8,796 nucleotides of DNA from Clostridia bacterium. GTDB taxonomy: Bacteria; Bacillota; Clostridia; Saccharofermentanales; UBA5734. The DNA lies in NCBI GenBank assembly GCA_017997315.1, contig JAGOFF010000087.1, positions 1-8,796 of the forward strand, written 5' to 3'. The position numbers and the translations under genes were made by a program. Positions 1 through 7,097 of the stretch are shown piece by piece. The notes below the pieces were generated by a model that had not been told where the DNA came from, did not search any database, and was given only the letters and a program-made list of their open reading frames with translations. Positions within the stretch are counted from its first letter, which is position 1; each line of letters opens with the position of its first letter.

Positions 1-129
1 TATATCGACATCCTGTCGCGCGGACAAGTCGAGGAACTCATCCTCGAGTGTTCGCCGACGATGCTGCTGGTCGAGCACGACAGTGCGTTCATAGACGCGG
101 TGGCGACCCGTCGTCTGGTGATCGGATGA
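1..129 (+). CDS. ABC-F family ATPase, C-terminal fragment (5' end outside window)
   Basis: The first 42 codons of the window are open in frame 1 and end at a TGA at 127-129. The peptide starts YIDILSRGQVEELI and carries TMLLVEHDSAFID. This matches the end of the second nucleotide-binding domain of ABC-F proteins: the D-loop-following segment (N-x-LDI/YIDI), a short helix, then a beta strand and the H-loop. Soluble ABC-F proteins bind the ribosomal E site; some (Lsa, Vga, Msr types) protect the ribosome from antibiotics, and a VEHD rather than VSHD H-loop is common in that group. That subgroup assignment is inference from a few residues. The Walker motifs and linker lie outside the window. The gene converges on the MBL hydrolase with only 19 bp between stops. 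Confidence 0.72.
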   Translation, partial: YIDILSRGQVEELILECSPTMLLVEHDSAFIDAVATRRLVIG

Positions 130-148
130 CCGGGTGCCCGCAAACGGT

Positions 149-985
149 TCACAGGTCCAGCCGGTCGCCGGTCCCGTACCACCGGACCCGTTCGCCCAAC
201 GCGTGGAACAGCCCGCATTGCGTGCGGGCGCCGGTGCAGTGAAGCGGTGCGAGGATCGGGATGTCGATCCCGTCCAGGAACGAAGCCGTCTCCCGCAGCC
301 GGTCCCCGTCCGCCTTTTCCAGGTGGGTTCCCCCGATCAAGGCGGCAATACGGCGTCCGGGAAACGCGTCCATCACCCGAAGCAGGCAATTGACCAAGCC
401 CGGGTGGCTGCACCCGAGGATCACGGCGAGTCCGTCGGGCAGATCCAGCACCAGCAACTGTTCGTCGTCGATGCGGTCCGGCCGGCGCAAGCCGTCCGCT
501 CCCTCCGACTCGAACTCCCATGGAGCGGGTTCGTACGGCGTCACGCGCGGGATATCGGCCAGCACATACGCCTGACGGCCGATTCCGGTTGTTCCCTCGT
601 TCATCACGATGTGTCCGCCCTTCGCCTCGATCTGTTCCACCCTCCATTCCAGCCCGATCGGTACCGTTGCCGGACGATCCGGCGCCGAGCGCGCATATCG
701 GGGGAGGAATGCCTTGGGATGGACATATAACGGAACACCCCTCTGGCCAAACGGAAACTCAGGGATTCCTCCGCCATGGTCATAATGTCCGTGGCTCAGC
801 ACCACCGCGCGGGCGGCGGACACATCGATTCCGAGGCGCTCCGCATTCTGCCGCCACGCTGCGGTCTGTCCGGCATCGAACAGGATCGGACCGTCTTCGC
901 ACTCCACCCACAAGGACAATCCGTGCTCCGCGACGAGTCCCCGCCGGCGCACCGTGTTTTCCATCAAAACCGTGATCCTGTTCAT
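149..985 (-). CDS. MBL-fold metallo-hydrolase, dihydropterin-synthase-like
   Basis: The 278-residue protein is a complete metallo-beta-lactamase-fold enzyme. The metal-binding motif SHGHYDHGGG gives H65, H67, D69 and H70. Further conserved parts are YVHPKAF (about 87-93), DDEQ (173-176), GCSHPGLVN with H194, GGTHL with H221, and LHCTG with H249. This arrangement and length are those of the branch annotated as 7,8-dihydropterin-6-yl-methyl-4-(beta-D-ribofuranosyl)aminobenzene 5'-phosphate synthase-like (MJ0301-type) hydrolases, cytosolic enzymes that mostly lack a proven substrate. The start MNRITVLMENT matches the usual N-terminus of the family; a second Met at residue 8 is possible. The ribosome-binding site is weak (AGAAAGA). 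It is divergent from the small gene at 1029 and convergent with the ABC-F gene. The fold is certain, the substrate is not. Confidence 0.9.
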   Translation of the reverse strand: MNRITVLMENTVRRRGLVAEHGLSLWVECEDGPILFDAGQTAAWRQNAERLGIDVSAARAVVLSHGHYDHGGGIPEFPFGQRGVPLYVHPKAFLPRYARSAPDRPATVPIGLEWRVEQIEAKGGHIVMNEGTTGIGRQAYVLADIPRVTPYEPAPWEFESEGADGLRRPDRIDDEQLLVLDLPDGLAVILGCSHPGLVNCLLRVMDAFPGRRIAALIGGTHLEKADGDRLRETASFLDGIDIPILAPLHCTGARTQCGLFHALGERVRWYGTGDRLDL

Positions 986-1016
986 CGGCAGGTCTTTCTG
1001 CGTATCAACGCGGCGT

Positions 1017-1030
1017 GGTTATGACATAAT
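1017..1030. promoter_or_regulatory. Palindromic extended -10 box, divergent promoter candidate
   Basis: GGTTATGACATAAT lies between the divergent MBL hydrolase and the Cys-rich small gene. Its core TTATGACATAA (1019-1029) is a perfect palindrome around one central base. Read on the plus strand it is an extended -10 (TG at 1022-1023, CATAAT at 1025-1030). Read on the minus strand it is TGTCATAAC, which would start the MBL transcript near 1011, about 26 nt before its ATG. No good -35 is visible either way, as is usual for extended -10 promoters. The same 14 bases, with one change, recur at 2299-2312. An operator role for the palindrome is possible but unproven. Confidence 0.5.
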
Positions 1031-1493
1031 GAAACAGGTACATCATACAATAAGGTTCGTTCCGAAAGGATGGCACAGCCAGATCGGAGATTTTTTGGTT
1101 TGGATGGAATATATGGGCAGTCGTGAATGCAGGGCCGCACTGGAAATCATCGACAGGGAAGCCGAAGCGTTGATCGACTTGCTGGACCGGAATGAGGATC
1201 CCGGCGATCTCCGCGAACGCTGCCGTCGGCTGCGCGCCGCGGTCTGCAAGTTCGGCAGGCGGTGCGGTACCGGTGCGGGAACTATTACCGCCGGCTCGGA
1301 TATAACGCAGCCGGCGGATCGGGCCCCGACATCGGAATGCATGCTGGCGGTCCTGGAGATCCTGACCTTTCCCTACCCCGCCTCGAACCGGGCGCCCCGG
1401 CATCAACTGTACGGCTGGCTGGCACATGTGCGGTACTGCGCCGAGTGCGGTCTGGGCAGAAGCGCGCCCTGTGATACCGCTACCCGCCCATGA
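1029..1493 (+). CDS. Cys-rich small protein of unknown function
   Basis: I do not recognise this 154-residue protein. It is hydrophilic with no signal peptide or membrane segment. Residues about 30-75 look like charged amphipathic helices (RAALEIIDREAEALIDLLD, then RERCRRLRAAVCKF). A Gly/Thr/Pro-rich linker follows, and then a second helical part (MLAVLEILTFPYP...HQLYGWLAHVRYCAEC). It has eight cysteines, including a CAEC pair near the C-terminus, so metal binding or redox sensing is conceivable. The start is uncertain: the ATG at 1029 overlaps a putative -10 (1025-1030). If that promoter is real, translation would begin later, for example at TTG 1095 behind GGAGA, or at ATG 1104 or 1113. Its last 14 bases overlap the 3' end of the convergent SARP-like gene. 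Confidence 0.55.
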   Translation: MKQVHHTIRFVPKGWHSQIGDFLVWMEYMGSRECRAALEIIDREAEALIDLLDRNEDPGDLRERCRRLRAAVCKFGRRCGTGAGTITAGSDITQPADRAPTSECMLAVLEILTFPYPASNRAPRHQLYGWLAHVRYCAECGLGRSAPCDTATRP

Positions 1494-2250
1494 TGCCGAC
1501 CCTGGCGGCATGGAAGGCGTACTTCGGCTCAGGTGCCAGGTCGAGTTCGGTAACCATCACCTGCCGATACGAGGTATAAATCCGGCGGAAAGCCTCGTTG
1601 TCGCCGCGTTCCATGTACAGGTCCATCAGTGCCAGATAAGCGGGTTCGGCGTAACCGTCCAGTCGCATCAGCAGGGTCAGCACTTCCTCGGCTTCCCGCA
1701 CACGTCCGTGTGCGGTCTCGTGGGCTGCGGTCTGCAGCATCAGCCGCTCACATTGCTTGAGGAACCACAGTCTGGTTTCGGTCGCCCATCCGGTATCGAT
1801 CCCATCCAGGAGGCCTCCGCGGATTCCGCGTGAAAGCTGCAGTGCCCGGGCCGCGTTATCGTCGCGGATGACGGCGTTTGCACGCATGAACCGGCGGAGA
1901 TCGACATAGTCACAGATTCCGTCGCCGATCTGCAGGCTTCCATCCGTACGGAAGACCAGTCCGCCCTCCATGATATCCGCCCCTGCCAGCAGGCCGCGCA
2001 GCCGGTGCATCGTCACGTAGAGATTGTTGTGCGCCTTCCCCGGATCCGGTCCCGGAAACAGGCGGGCCAGAATCTCCTCCCGTCCCGTCCGCCGCTCATG
2101 GAAACACAACAGGTACGCCAACAGATCCCGGGTCCGCCGTGTCGGGAACCGAAGGACGCCGCCGGACGCGGATCGTACGGAGAATGTGCCGATCACCCGG
2201 ATCGCCGGATCGTACCGGTTCTCCGGAGGAGGGTCATATATTCTGCACAT
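1480..2250 (-). CDS. SARP-like transcriptional regulator (winged helix plus BTAD)
   Basis: The 256-residue protein has the two-domain layout of small SARP/AfsR-type regulators. A winged-helix DNA-binding domain spans about residues 17-110 (IRVIGTFSVR; TRRTRDLLAYLLCFHERRTGREEILARLF; KAHNNLYVTMHRLRGLL; then a wing ending near SLQIGDG). A helical bacterial transcriptional activation domain (BTAD, TPR-like) spans about 115-250, starting DYVDLRRFMR and containing the repeat-like helices EAEEVLTLLMRLDGYAEPAYLALMDLYMERGDNEAF. There is no receiver, NB-ARC or sensor domain, so any input must be through the BTAD or protein level. Family members recruit RNA polymerase at short direct repeats. It is divergent from the ABC exporter operon, with 68 bp between starts, and is the obvious candidate to control it. 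A weak AGAGAAG precedes the ATG. Confidence 0.86.
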   Translation of the reverse strand: MCRIYDPPPENRYDPAIRVIGTFSVRSASGGVLRFPTRRTRDLLAYLLCFHERRTGREEILARLFPGPDPGKAHNNLYVTMHRLRGLLAGADIMEGGLVFRTDGSLQIGDGICDYVDLRRFMRANAVIRDDNAARALQLSRGIRGGLLDGIDTGWATETRLWFLKQCERLMLQTAAHETAHGRVREAEEVLTLLMRLDGYAEPAYLALMDLYMERGDNEAFRRIYTSYRQVMVTELDLAPEPKYAFHAARVGIMGG

Positions 2251-2298
2251 GTCTTCTCTATCGTTCGGATTTTGCCTCGGCTTGAAGCTCTTTCATCC

Positions 2299-2312
2299 GG
2301 TTGTGACATAAT
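2299..2312 (+). promoter_or_regulatory. Extended -10 promoter of the ABC exporter operon, probably giving a leaderless mRNA
   Basis: GGTTGTGACATAAT holds an extended -10: TG at 2304-2305, one base, then CATAAT at 2307-2312 (five of six to consensus). A weak -35-like TTGAAG sits at 2282-2287, with a long 19-bp spacer. Only six bases separate the hexamer from the ATG at 2319, so the predicted transcription start coincides with the A of the start codon, and no Shine-Dalgarno sequence is present. The same 14-base box occurs at 1017-1030. On the opposite strand TATTAT (2308-2313) could serve the divergent regulator, so the two promoters may interfere. Confidence 0.6.
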
Positions 2313-2318
2313 ATTGGA

Positions 2319-4217
2319 ATGGCAGATTTCGAGCGTCTCACCAAATCATCCAATCTGGAGCGCGCTCCCGTTTTTTCCACGCTCGGCCGCATCGTCCGGA
2401 GTGTGGGCAACCGTCCTGTCCTGGCGTTGATCGCGCTGACCACGATCGTGGAGTACGGTCTGGTGATCGTCTCCGCGCGGGCGACCGGCCGGCTGATCGA
2501 CGCGGTCGTGTCCGGTATCGGCGGACCGGCGTCCCCGGCGCTCACGGCCCTTGCCGCGGCAGCGGGTGCGGTCGCGGCGGCGGAGGTCGCCAAAGCGCTG
2601 GTCATTCTGGTCAAGGACGCGGCCTGCGGACAATACCTCGAACCCGCGCTCGCCGTGATGAAACACCGGACGGTCGAGGCGCTCGGCGCGGCGCGGATCC
2701 GATGGCTGGACCGGCAGCACAGCGGCGACCTGTCGGCGCGGATCAACAGCGACCTGAGCACCTTGTCCAGCGCTCTGCGGCCTGTAATGATCTTCGGCGT
2801 GTGCGAAGTGATTACGCTCCTGGTGCTGGTCGTCTATCTGCTCATCGAAAACTTCAGGCTGTCGCTCGTCATGTTGTGCGTGGTTCCGGTTCTGCTGGGC
2901 ATCCAGTGGATCTGCGCGCGCCCGATCCAGCGCCATGCCCGCGCCGCGCAGAAGTCGGTCGGCGACATCGGACGGGCCGCAGGCGACGCCTTCACCGCGT
3001 TTGAAACCGTCAAGTCCTTCCGGCTCGAAAACCGGATGGCCGCACGGATGGACGACGCGCAGGGCCGGCACGTCGAGGCCGTCCGGCGCTATACCCGGAT
3101 CGAGGCGGCGATGCAGCCGCTCTCGCTGCTGACGCACGCCCTGCCCTTTTTCGTGCTGCTGGTGGCCGGCGGCTCGATGGTCGTGCAGGAGCGGCTGACG
3201 TTCGGCGGTTTGGCGGCGTTTGTCCTCCTCGCCGGAGACGCGCTTCCGAAGTTCGGAGCGTTGACCCAGACGATCTCCGGGCTGCGTCACATGGCGGCCT
3301 CCGGAAGCCGGATCATGGAGTTGTGGGATGCGCCGCGGGAGCGGACCGGCGGAGAGTGCCTCATGCCTGAGGGCATGAGGCGGCTCATGCCTGCGGGCAT
3401 GAGGCAGCCCATGCCGTCGGATATGGGAGGGGGCGTGCCTTCGGATTCCGGCAATCCGGTCCTTCGGTTTGACCGTGTCGGATTCGCCTATGACCCGGCC
3501 GCGCCCGTACTCTCGGACCTCTCGTTCACCCTTCATGCGGGTGAAACCGTCGCTCTGGCAGGGGAAAGCGGGTGCGGAAAATCCACCGTACTGCGCCTTG
3601 CCTCCGCGATGATCCCTGCGGACACCGGTATCGTGGAGATGTTCGGCCGTCCGGAGCCGTCCTGGGACCTGACCGCGCTTCGCACCCATATGGCCTACGC
3701 CACGCAGGAGCCTTTTCTGCTGGACGCTTCGATCCTGGACAACGTCCGCTGTTCGCTTCCGGCGGATCCGGACGGGTCGGACGCCGGGGACGGAGGGCGC
3801 GCGAAAACCACCCGGATCCTCTCAGACATTGGGTTGGGGGCCTTTGTCGACGACCTGCCGCGCGGTCTGGACACTCCGGTCGGAGAACTCGGTTCACACC
3901 TGTCGGGCGGTCAGAGGCAACGCATCGCCCTTGCTCGGGCATTGTACCGCGGCGCTCCCCTGCTGTTGCTCGACGAAGCCGCAAGCGCGCTGGACGGGCC
4001 GTCCGAAGCCGCGCTCCTGCGGTTGCTGTCCCGGCTGCCGGAACGTCCGGCGATCCTGACCGTCGCGCATCGTCTGTCCTCGATCCGGCACGCGGACCGT
4101 ATCCTGATGATGCAGAACGGCCGGATCGTCGAGCAGGGAACCCATGACGAACTGATGGCGGCCGGCGGGGCATATGCCTCGCTGGTGGCGCTGCAGGCGC
4201 AGGAGGGCGAGTCATGA
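2319..4217 (+). CDS. ABC exporter half-transporter A (permease-ATPase fusion)
   Basis: This 632-residue protein is a type IV (exporter-fold) half-transporter. Six hydrophobic segments lie at roughly 33-53, 70-97, 150-175, 178-200, 265-285 and 293-310. The ATPase domain follows from about 383, with Walker A GESGCGKST (415-423), Q-loop YATQEPF, signature LSGGQ (528-532), Walker B LLLLDE (D552, catalytic E553), D-loop SALD and switch H584. All catalytic residues are present. It should pair with the next gene product to form a heterodimer in the membrane that couples ATP hydrolysis to export; the substrate cannot be read from sequence. The linker at 348-379 carries an unusual Met/Pro octapeptide repeat. 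The ATG at 2319 is probably leaderless; no other Met lies near, and the first membrane helix follows at the expected distance. The stop overlaps the next start (ATGA). Confidence 0.93.
   Translation: MADFERLTKSSNLERAPVFSTLGRIVRSVGNRPVLALIALTTIVEYGLVIVSARATGRLIDAVVSGIGGPASPALTALAAAAGAVAAAEVAKALVILVKDAACGQYLEPALAVMKHRTVEALGAARIRWLDRQHSGDLSARINSDLSTLSSALRPVMIFGVCEVITLLVLVVYLLIENFRLSLVMLCVVPVLLGIQWICARPIQRHARAAQKSVGDIGRAAGDAFTAFETVKSFRLENRMAARMDDAQGRHVEAVRRYTRIEAAMQPLSLLTHALPFFVLLVAGGSMVVQERLTFGGLAAFVLLAGDALPKFGALTQTISGLRHMAASGSRIMELWDAPRERTGGECLMPEGMRRLMPAGMRQPMPSDMGGGVPSDSGNPVLRFDRVGFAYDPAAPVLSDLSFTLHAGETVALAGESGCGKSTVLRLASAMIPADTGIVEMFGRPEPSWDLTALRTHMAYATQEPFLLDASILDNVRCSLPADPDGSDAGDGGRAKTTRILSDIGLGAFVDDLPRGLDTPVGELGSHLSGGQRQRIALARALYRGAPLLLLDEAASALDGPSEAALLRLLSRLPERPAILTVAHRLSSIRHADRILMMQNGRIVEQGTHDELMAAGGAYASLVALQAQEGES
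3358..3455 (+). repeat. In-frame 24-bp tandem repeat with hairpins inside the exporter linker
   Basis: Inside half-transporter A, between the membrane domain and the ATPase domain, four degenerate 24-bp units start at 3360, 3384, 3408 and 3432. They encode LMPEGMRR, LMPAGMRQ, PMPSDMGG and GVPSDSGN. The first two units are nearly identical in DNA. Each of those two is also an inverted repeat: the first forms GCCTCATGCC / GGCATGAGGC (10-bp stem, loop TGAG, 3358-3381), the second CTCATGCC / GGCATGAG (8-bp stem, loop TGCG, 3384-3403). Units decay from left to right. The array looks like a young in-frame minisatellite that extends a tolerant linker; family members usually have a short linker here. 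Confidence 0.8.
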
Positions 4218-6037
4218 GCCGGCGGCGGGACGCCTATCCGATCCTGCAGACGACCGTCCGGCTGTTTCGCCGGATGGGCCCGTGGAACCGGCTTTTCGTG
4301 CCGGGTGTCCTTCTCACGTCCGGGATCCGGCTGGCGTTCACCCTGCTGCTTGCCTTGTTCTACGGAGACGCGGCCGGTGTGATCCTGGAGACGGGAATCG
4401 AACCCGCGGAAGCGACCGGCCGTTTGCTCCGGTTGGCCGGTCTGTATACCCTGCCGCTTATCGGGATCCTGTCCCTGGCTGCGGCCGGCCACTATCTGAC
4501 GCGGACCGCCGTGGCCCGGGCGACCGCGGACCTGCGCTCACAGACGGTCCGGCACCTCCTGGCCGCCCCGCTCGAAGCGGGAATGGCGGACCACAGCGGA
4601 TACAAGACTTCCCTGCTGATCAATGACGTCCCGGCCGCGATGGAATGCCTGAACAGCGTGATGTCCCGCCCTCTGGAGGGATTTGTCCGTGGAATCGGAT
4701 GCTTCCTCTATGTCGTGCTGATCGATTGGCGCGTTGCGGTCGTCTCGCTTGGCCTGTCCTTTCTCGGGATGGCCTACGCCGTCCCGTTCGCATATGCGAT
4801 GCGCCGGGCCGGCGACCGGGTCCAGGAGGCGATGGCGGTCTCCACCAGCCGGCTCAAGGATCTGCTGGGCGGGGTCGTCACCGCCAGGACCTACGGCATG
4901 GGAGACTCGATGCGTGCGGGCTTCGACCGCCAGGTGGACATCGCGCAGCGTGCCGGCATCCGCCGAGCCCGGCTTTCCGCATTGTTGGCCATGTTCAACA
5001 ACGGTTACAGCGGACTGGGCGGGCTGGCGATCCTGGCGGTCACGGGCGTGATGGCGCTCCACGGGGGCTACGACGCCCCGGCATACGTCCGCTTGATCCA
5101 GATGGCGCCTGGCGTGCTCGGGACGTTCGCGTTCAGCCGTTCCCTGTCCGAGCTCATGGGATCGCTCTCCGGGGCGGTACGGGTATTCGCCGCACTCGAT
5201 CGACCGATGGAAACGGACGATTCCGTCAGCCGGGGGTCCGATGCGGCCGTACCGGCGGAAGGTCCCGTTCCGGTGCCGGACGCACCGGCGATCCGGTTCG
5301 ACCATGTCCGGTTCGGGTACGATCCGGATCGTCCGATCCTGCAGGACATCTCGTTCGAGGTCCGGCAAGGGGAAACCGTGGCGATCGTCGGGGAGAGCGG
5401 AAACGGCAAATCCACGTTGCTGCGCATGATCCAGGGGATGGTTCAGCCGGACACAGGTGTCATCGAACTGTTCGGCGTTCCGGCCGGACGTTGGCCGCTC
5501 GCGGCGCTCCGCGACCGGACCGCGCTGGTGCCGCAGGAGGCCGGACTGGTGTCGGGCACGCTCCGGGACAACATCGCACTCGGACGCGAGGGAGCGACGG
5601 AAGCGGAGATCCTGCGCGCTGCGGAGGAGTCCGGCGCGGATCGTTTCATCCGTCGGCTGCCGCAGGGATACGACACTCCGGCCGGCGAGCGGGGTTTCTC
5701 CCTCTCGGGCGGACAACGGCAGCGAATCGCGATCGCGCGCGCCCTGGTCAAGGATGCGCCGGTACTCCTTCTGGACGAGGCGACCAGCGCGTTGGACGCG
5801 CGGACCGAACTGGACGTGCGCGACGCCGTCCGGCGCCTGCATGGCGCACGGACCCTGGTGATCGTCGCGCACCGGCTGGTGACCGTACGGGATGCGGACC
5901 GCATCCTGGTCCTCAAGGGCGGTCACGTGGTCGAGCAGGGAACCCACGACCGGCTGCTGCGGATGGGGGGCGAGTATTCGCGGCTGTACGCCGGTCAGGA
6001 GACCGGAATCCCTGACGTAGACGATCCGGCGGACTGA
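4214..6037 (+). CDS. ABC exporter half-transporter B (permease-ATPase fusion)
   Basis: The 607-residue partner of the preceding gene starts inside its stop codon (ATGA), a sign of translational coupling and one-to-one production. The N-terminal half has the exporter membrane domain, with hydrophobic stretches near 28-50, 72-95, 150-170, 172-195, 255-280 and 290-310. The C-terminal ATPase has Walker A GESGNGKST (393-401), Q-loop LVPQEAG, signature LSGGQ (497-501), Walker B VLLLDE (D521, catalytic E522), SALD and H553. Since both subunits keep the catalytic Glu and LSGGQ, both ATP sites should be active, unlike heterodimers with one degenerate site. A short acidic tail (DVDDPAD) ends the protein. 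Heterodimeric exporters of this type carry drugs, peptides, lipids or siderophores; none can be chosen here. Confidence 0.93.
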   Translation: MSRRRDAYPILQTTVRLFRRMGPWNRLFVPGVLLTSGIRLAFTLLLALFYGDAAGVILETGIEPAEATGRLLRLAGLYTLPLIGILSLAAAGHYLTRTAVARATADLRSQTVRHLLAAPLEAGMADHSGYKTSLLINDVPAAMECLNSVMSRPLEGFVRGIGCFLYVVLIDWRVAVVSLGLSFLGMAYAVPFAYAMRRAGDRVQEAMAVSTSRLKDLLGGVVTARTYGMGDSMRAGFDRQVDIAQRAGIRRARLSALLAMFNNGYSGLGGLAILAVTGVMALHGGYDAPAYVRLIQMAPGVLGTFAFSRSLSELMGSLSGAVRVFAALDRPMETDDSVSRGSDAAVPAEGPVPVPDAPAIRFDHVRFGYDPDRPILQDISFEVRQGETVAIVGESGNGKSTLLRMIQGMVQPDTGVIELFGVPAGRWPLAALRDRTALVPQEAGLVSGTLRDNIALGREGATEAEILRAAEESGADRFIRRLPQGYDTPAGERGFSLSGGQRQRIAIARALVKDAPVLLLDEATSALDARTELDVRDAVRRLHGARTLVIVAHRLVTVRDADRILVLKGGHVVEQGTHDRLLRMGGEYSRLYAGQETGIPDVDDPAD

Positions 6038-6048
6038 CGGAAGAACCC

Positions 6049-6088
6049 TACAACCGCCCGGACGGTCTCCGCCGGTTCAGCGGTTGTA
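6049..6088. terminator. Hairpin between convergent genes, possible bidirectional terminator
   Basis: TACAACCGC (6049-6057) and GCGGTTGTA (6080-6088) form a perfect 9-bp inverted repeat around a 22-base loop, which itself can pair weakly (CGGA 6059-6062 with TCCG 6067-6070). It fills the 39-bp gap between the exporter operon and the convergent aldo/keto reductase. The right arm is part of the last codons of the reductase (Tyr-Asn-Arg). No run of T follows on either strand, so a classical intrinsic terminator is not shown; stabilising both 3' ends is an alternative. Confidence 0.4.
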
Positions 6089-7045
6089 CTGGAACCGGTT
6101 TCCGGTCAGCTCGCGCCAGACCGCGTCGCAGGCGTCGAGCGCCCCCTGCGGCAGAGGACCGCCCTGGATGGACGCGACGTTCTGTTCGAGCTGCTCCAGC
6201 CGGCTGACGCCGGTGATCACCGTGTCCACGCCCGGTCGTTGCAGGATCCAGCGCATCGCCAGTTCCAGCAGGGTCAGGCCGTGCACCGCAGCGATCGCGG
6301 TCAGCCGGCCCACCGCCGCGAAGTTGACGTCGTCCCAGTACCGGTCCGCATAACCCGCGTTGTTGGCGAACCGCGTCCCCGCCGTGGGAGCGCCGGGTTT
6401 GTGTTTTCCGGTCAGCAGGCCGCCGGCGATGGGATTGTACACCGCCATGCCCATCCGATGGGCCGCGAGGAACGGGACGAGTTCCTGCTCGACTCCGCGT
6501 GTCAGGAGGTTGTAGACGTTCTGTGTGATGACCGGCGCGACCCGGTTCCGCCGGTCGGCGGCGTTCAGGAAGTCCCCGATCTGCCAGGCGGCGTGGTTGC
6601 TGATCCCCATGTACCGAACCTTGCCGGAGCGCACAAGCGAATCCATCGCCTCGAGCGTCTCGTCGATCGGGGTGTGCGGATCGGGGGCGTGCAGGTAATA
6701 AATGTCGATCCAGTCGGTACCGAGCCTCCGCAGGCTGTCTTCACAGGCGCGGATCATATGCCGCCGGTTGAGCCCGCCGTCGTTCCGGTCCGGCCCCACG
6801 TGATGGAGCACCTTGGTCGCCAGGATGACGCGCGACCGATCGGCCGCGAGCCCCTTGCCCGTGATGGTTTCACTGTTGCCTCCGGTGTAGGCGTTGGCGG
6901 TGTCGAAGAAGTTGATTCCCGCATCCAGCGCGCCGCGCAGGATCCGCAGACTCTCGGCCTCGTCGGTTTGCCCGCCGAACATCATCGTGCCGAGGCAAAG
7001 GCGCGACACCTCGATTCCTGCCGCCTCCAGGTATTTGTACTCCAT
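6077..7045 (-). CDS. Aldo/keto reductase
   Basis: The 322-residue product is a cytosolic NADP(H)-dependent TIM-barrel oxidoreductase. The start MEYKYLEAAGIEVSRLCLGTMMFGG is the usual family N-terminus. The catalytic tetrad is D48 and Y53 (FFDTANAY), K78 (ILATKV) and H119 (YYLHAPD). Later conserved parts are VRYMGISN, the ITQNVYNLL strand, and the cofactor-binding TVITGVSRLEQLEQNV. The closest type is the Kv-beta/YghZ/general stress protein 69-like group; the substrate is unknown. The reading frame stays open for 93 codons upstream, but that extension is not family-like, so the ATG at 7045 is chosen. This start has no good ribosome-binding site, while a strong one lies 50 bases upstream in front of an ATG in another frame (7092-7094). 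It converges on the exporter operon. Confidence 0.9.
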   Translation of the reverse strand: MEYKYLEAAGIEVSRLCLGTMMFGGQTDEAESLRILRGALDAGINFFDTANAYTGGNSETITGKGLAADRSRVILATKVLHHVGPDRNDGGLNRRHMIRACEDSLRRLGTDWIDIYYLHAPDPHTPIDETLEAMDSLVRSGKVRYMGISNHAAWQIGDFLNAADRRNRVAPVITQNVYNLLTRGVEQELVPFLAAHRMGMAVYNPIAGGLLTGKHKPGAPTAGTRFANNAGYADRYWDDVNFAAVGRLTAIAAVHGLTLLELAMRWILQRPGVDTVITGVSRLEQLEQNVASIQGGPLPQGALDACDAVWRELTGNRFQYNR

Positions 7046-7068
7046 ATCCGATGTGGTATCGCCCGCTG

Positions 7069-7084
7069 CGGGACGCGTGTCCCG
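7069..7084 (-). promoter_or_regulatory. Leader hairpin upstream of the aldo/keto reductase start
   Basis: CGGGAC / GTCCCG form a perfect 6-bp stem with a 4-base loop in the leader of the reductase mRNA. It lies between the strong ribosome-binding site (7098-7105) and the apparent reductase ATG at 7045. It may bring the two closer in the folded mRNA, or it may be incidental in G+C-rich DNA. Confidence 0.35.
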
Positions 7085-7097
7085 GGAGGGCCATACG

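Noticed and set aside
131..140. Small hairpin CGGGTGCCCG between ABC-F and MBL genes as a terminator
   Set aside because: Stem of four with a two-base loop and no T run; too weak to call.
1005..1511. Long minus-strand frame opposite the Cys-rich gene
   Set aside because: Arg/Pro/Ala/Gly-rich shadow translation with no family features; the plus-strand frame has well-formed amphipathic helices and starts next to a promoter box.
2346..3689. 447-codon minus-strand frame inside half-transporter A
   Set aside because: Fully inside a certain ABC transporter gene; composition (Arg, Gln, His, Asp rich) is typical of an antisense shadow in G+C-rich DNA.
4538..6015. Long frames on both strands inside half-transporter B
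   Set aside because: Both are shadows of a gene with all ABC motifs; they carry no recognisable domain.
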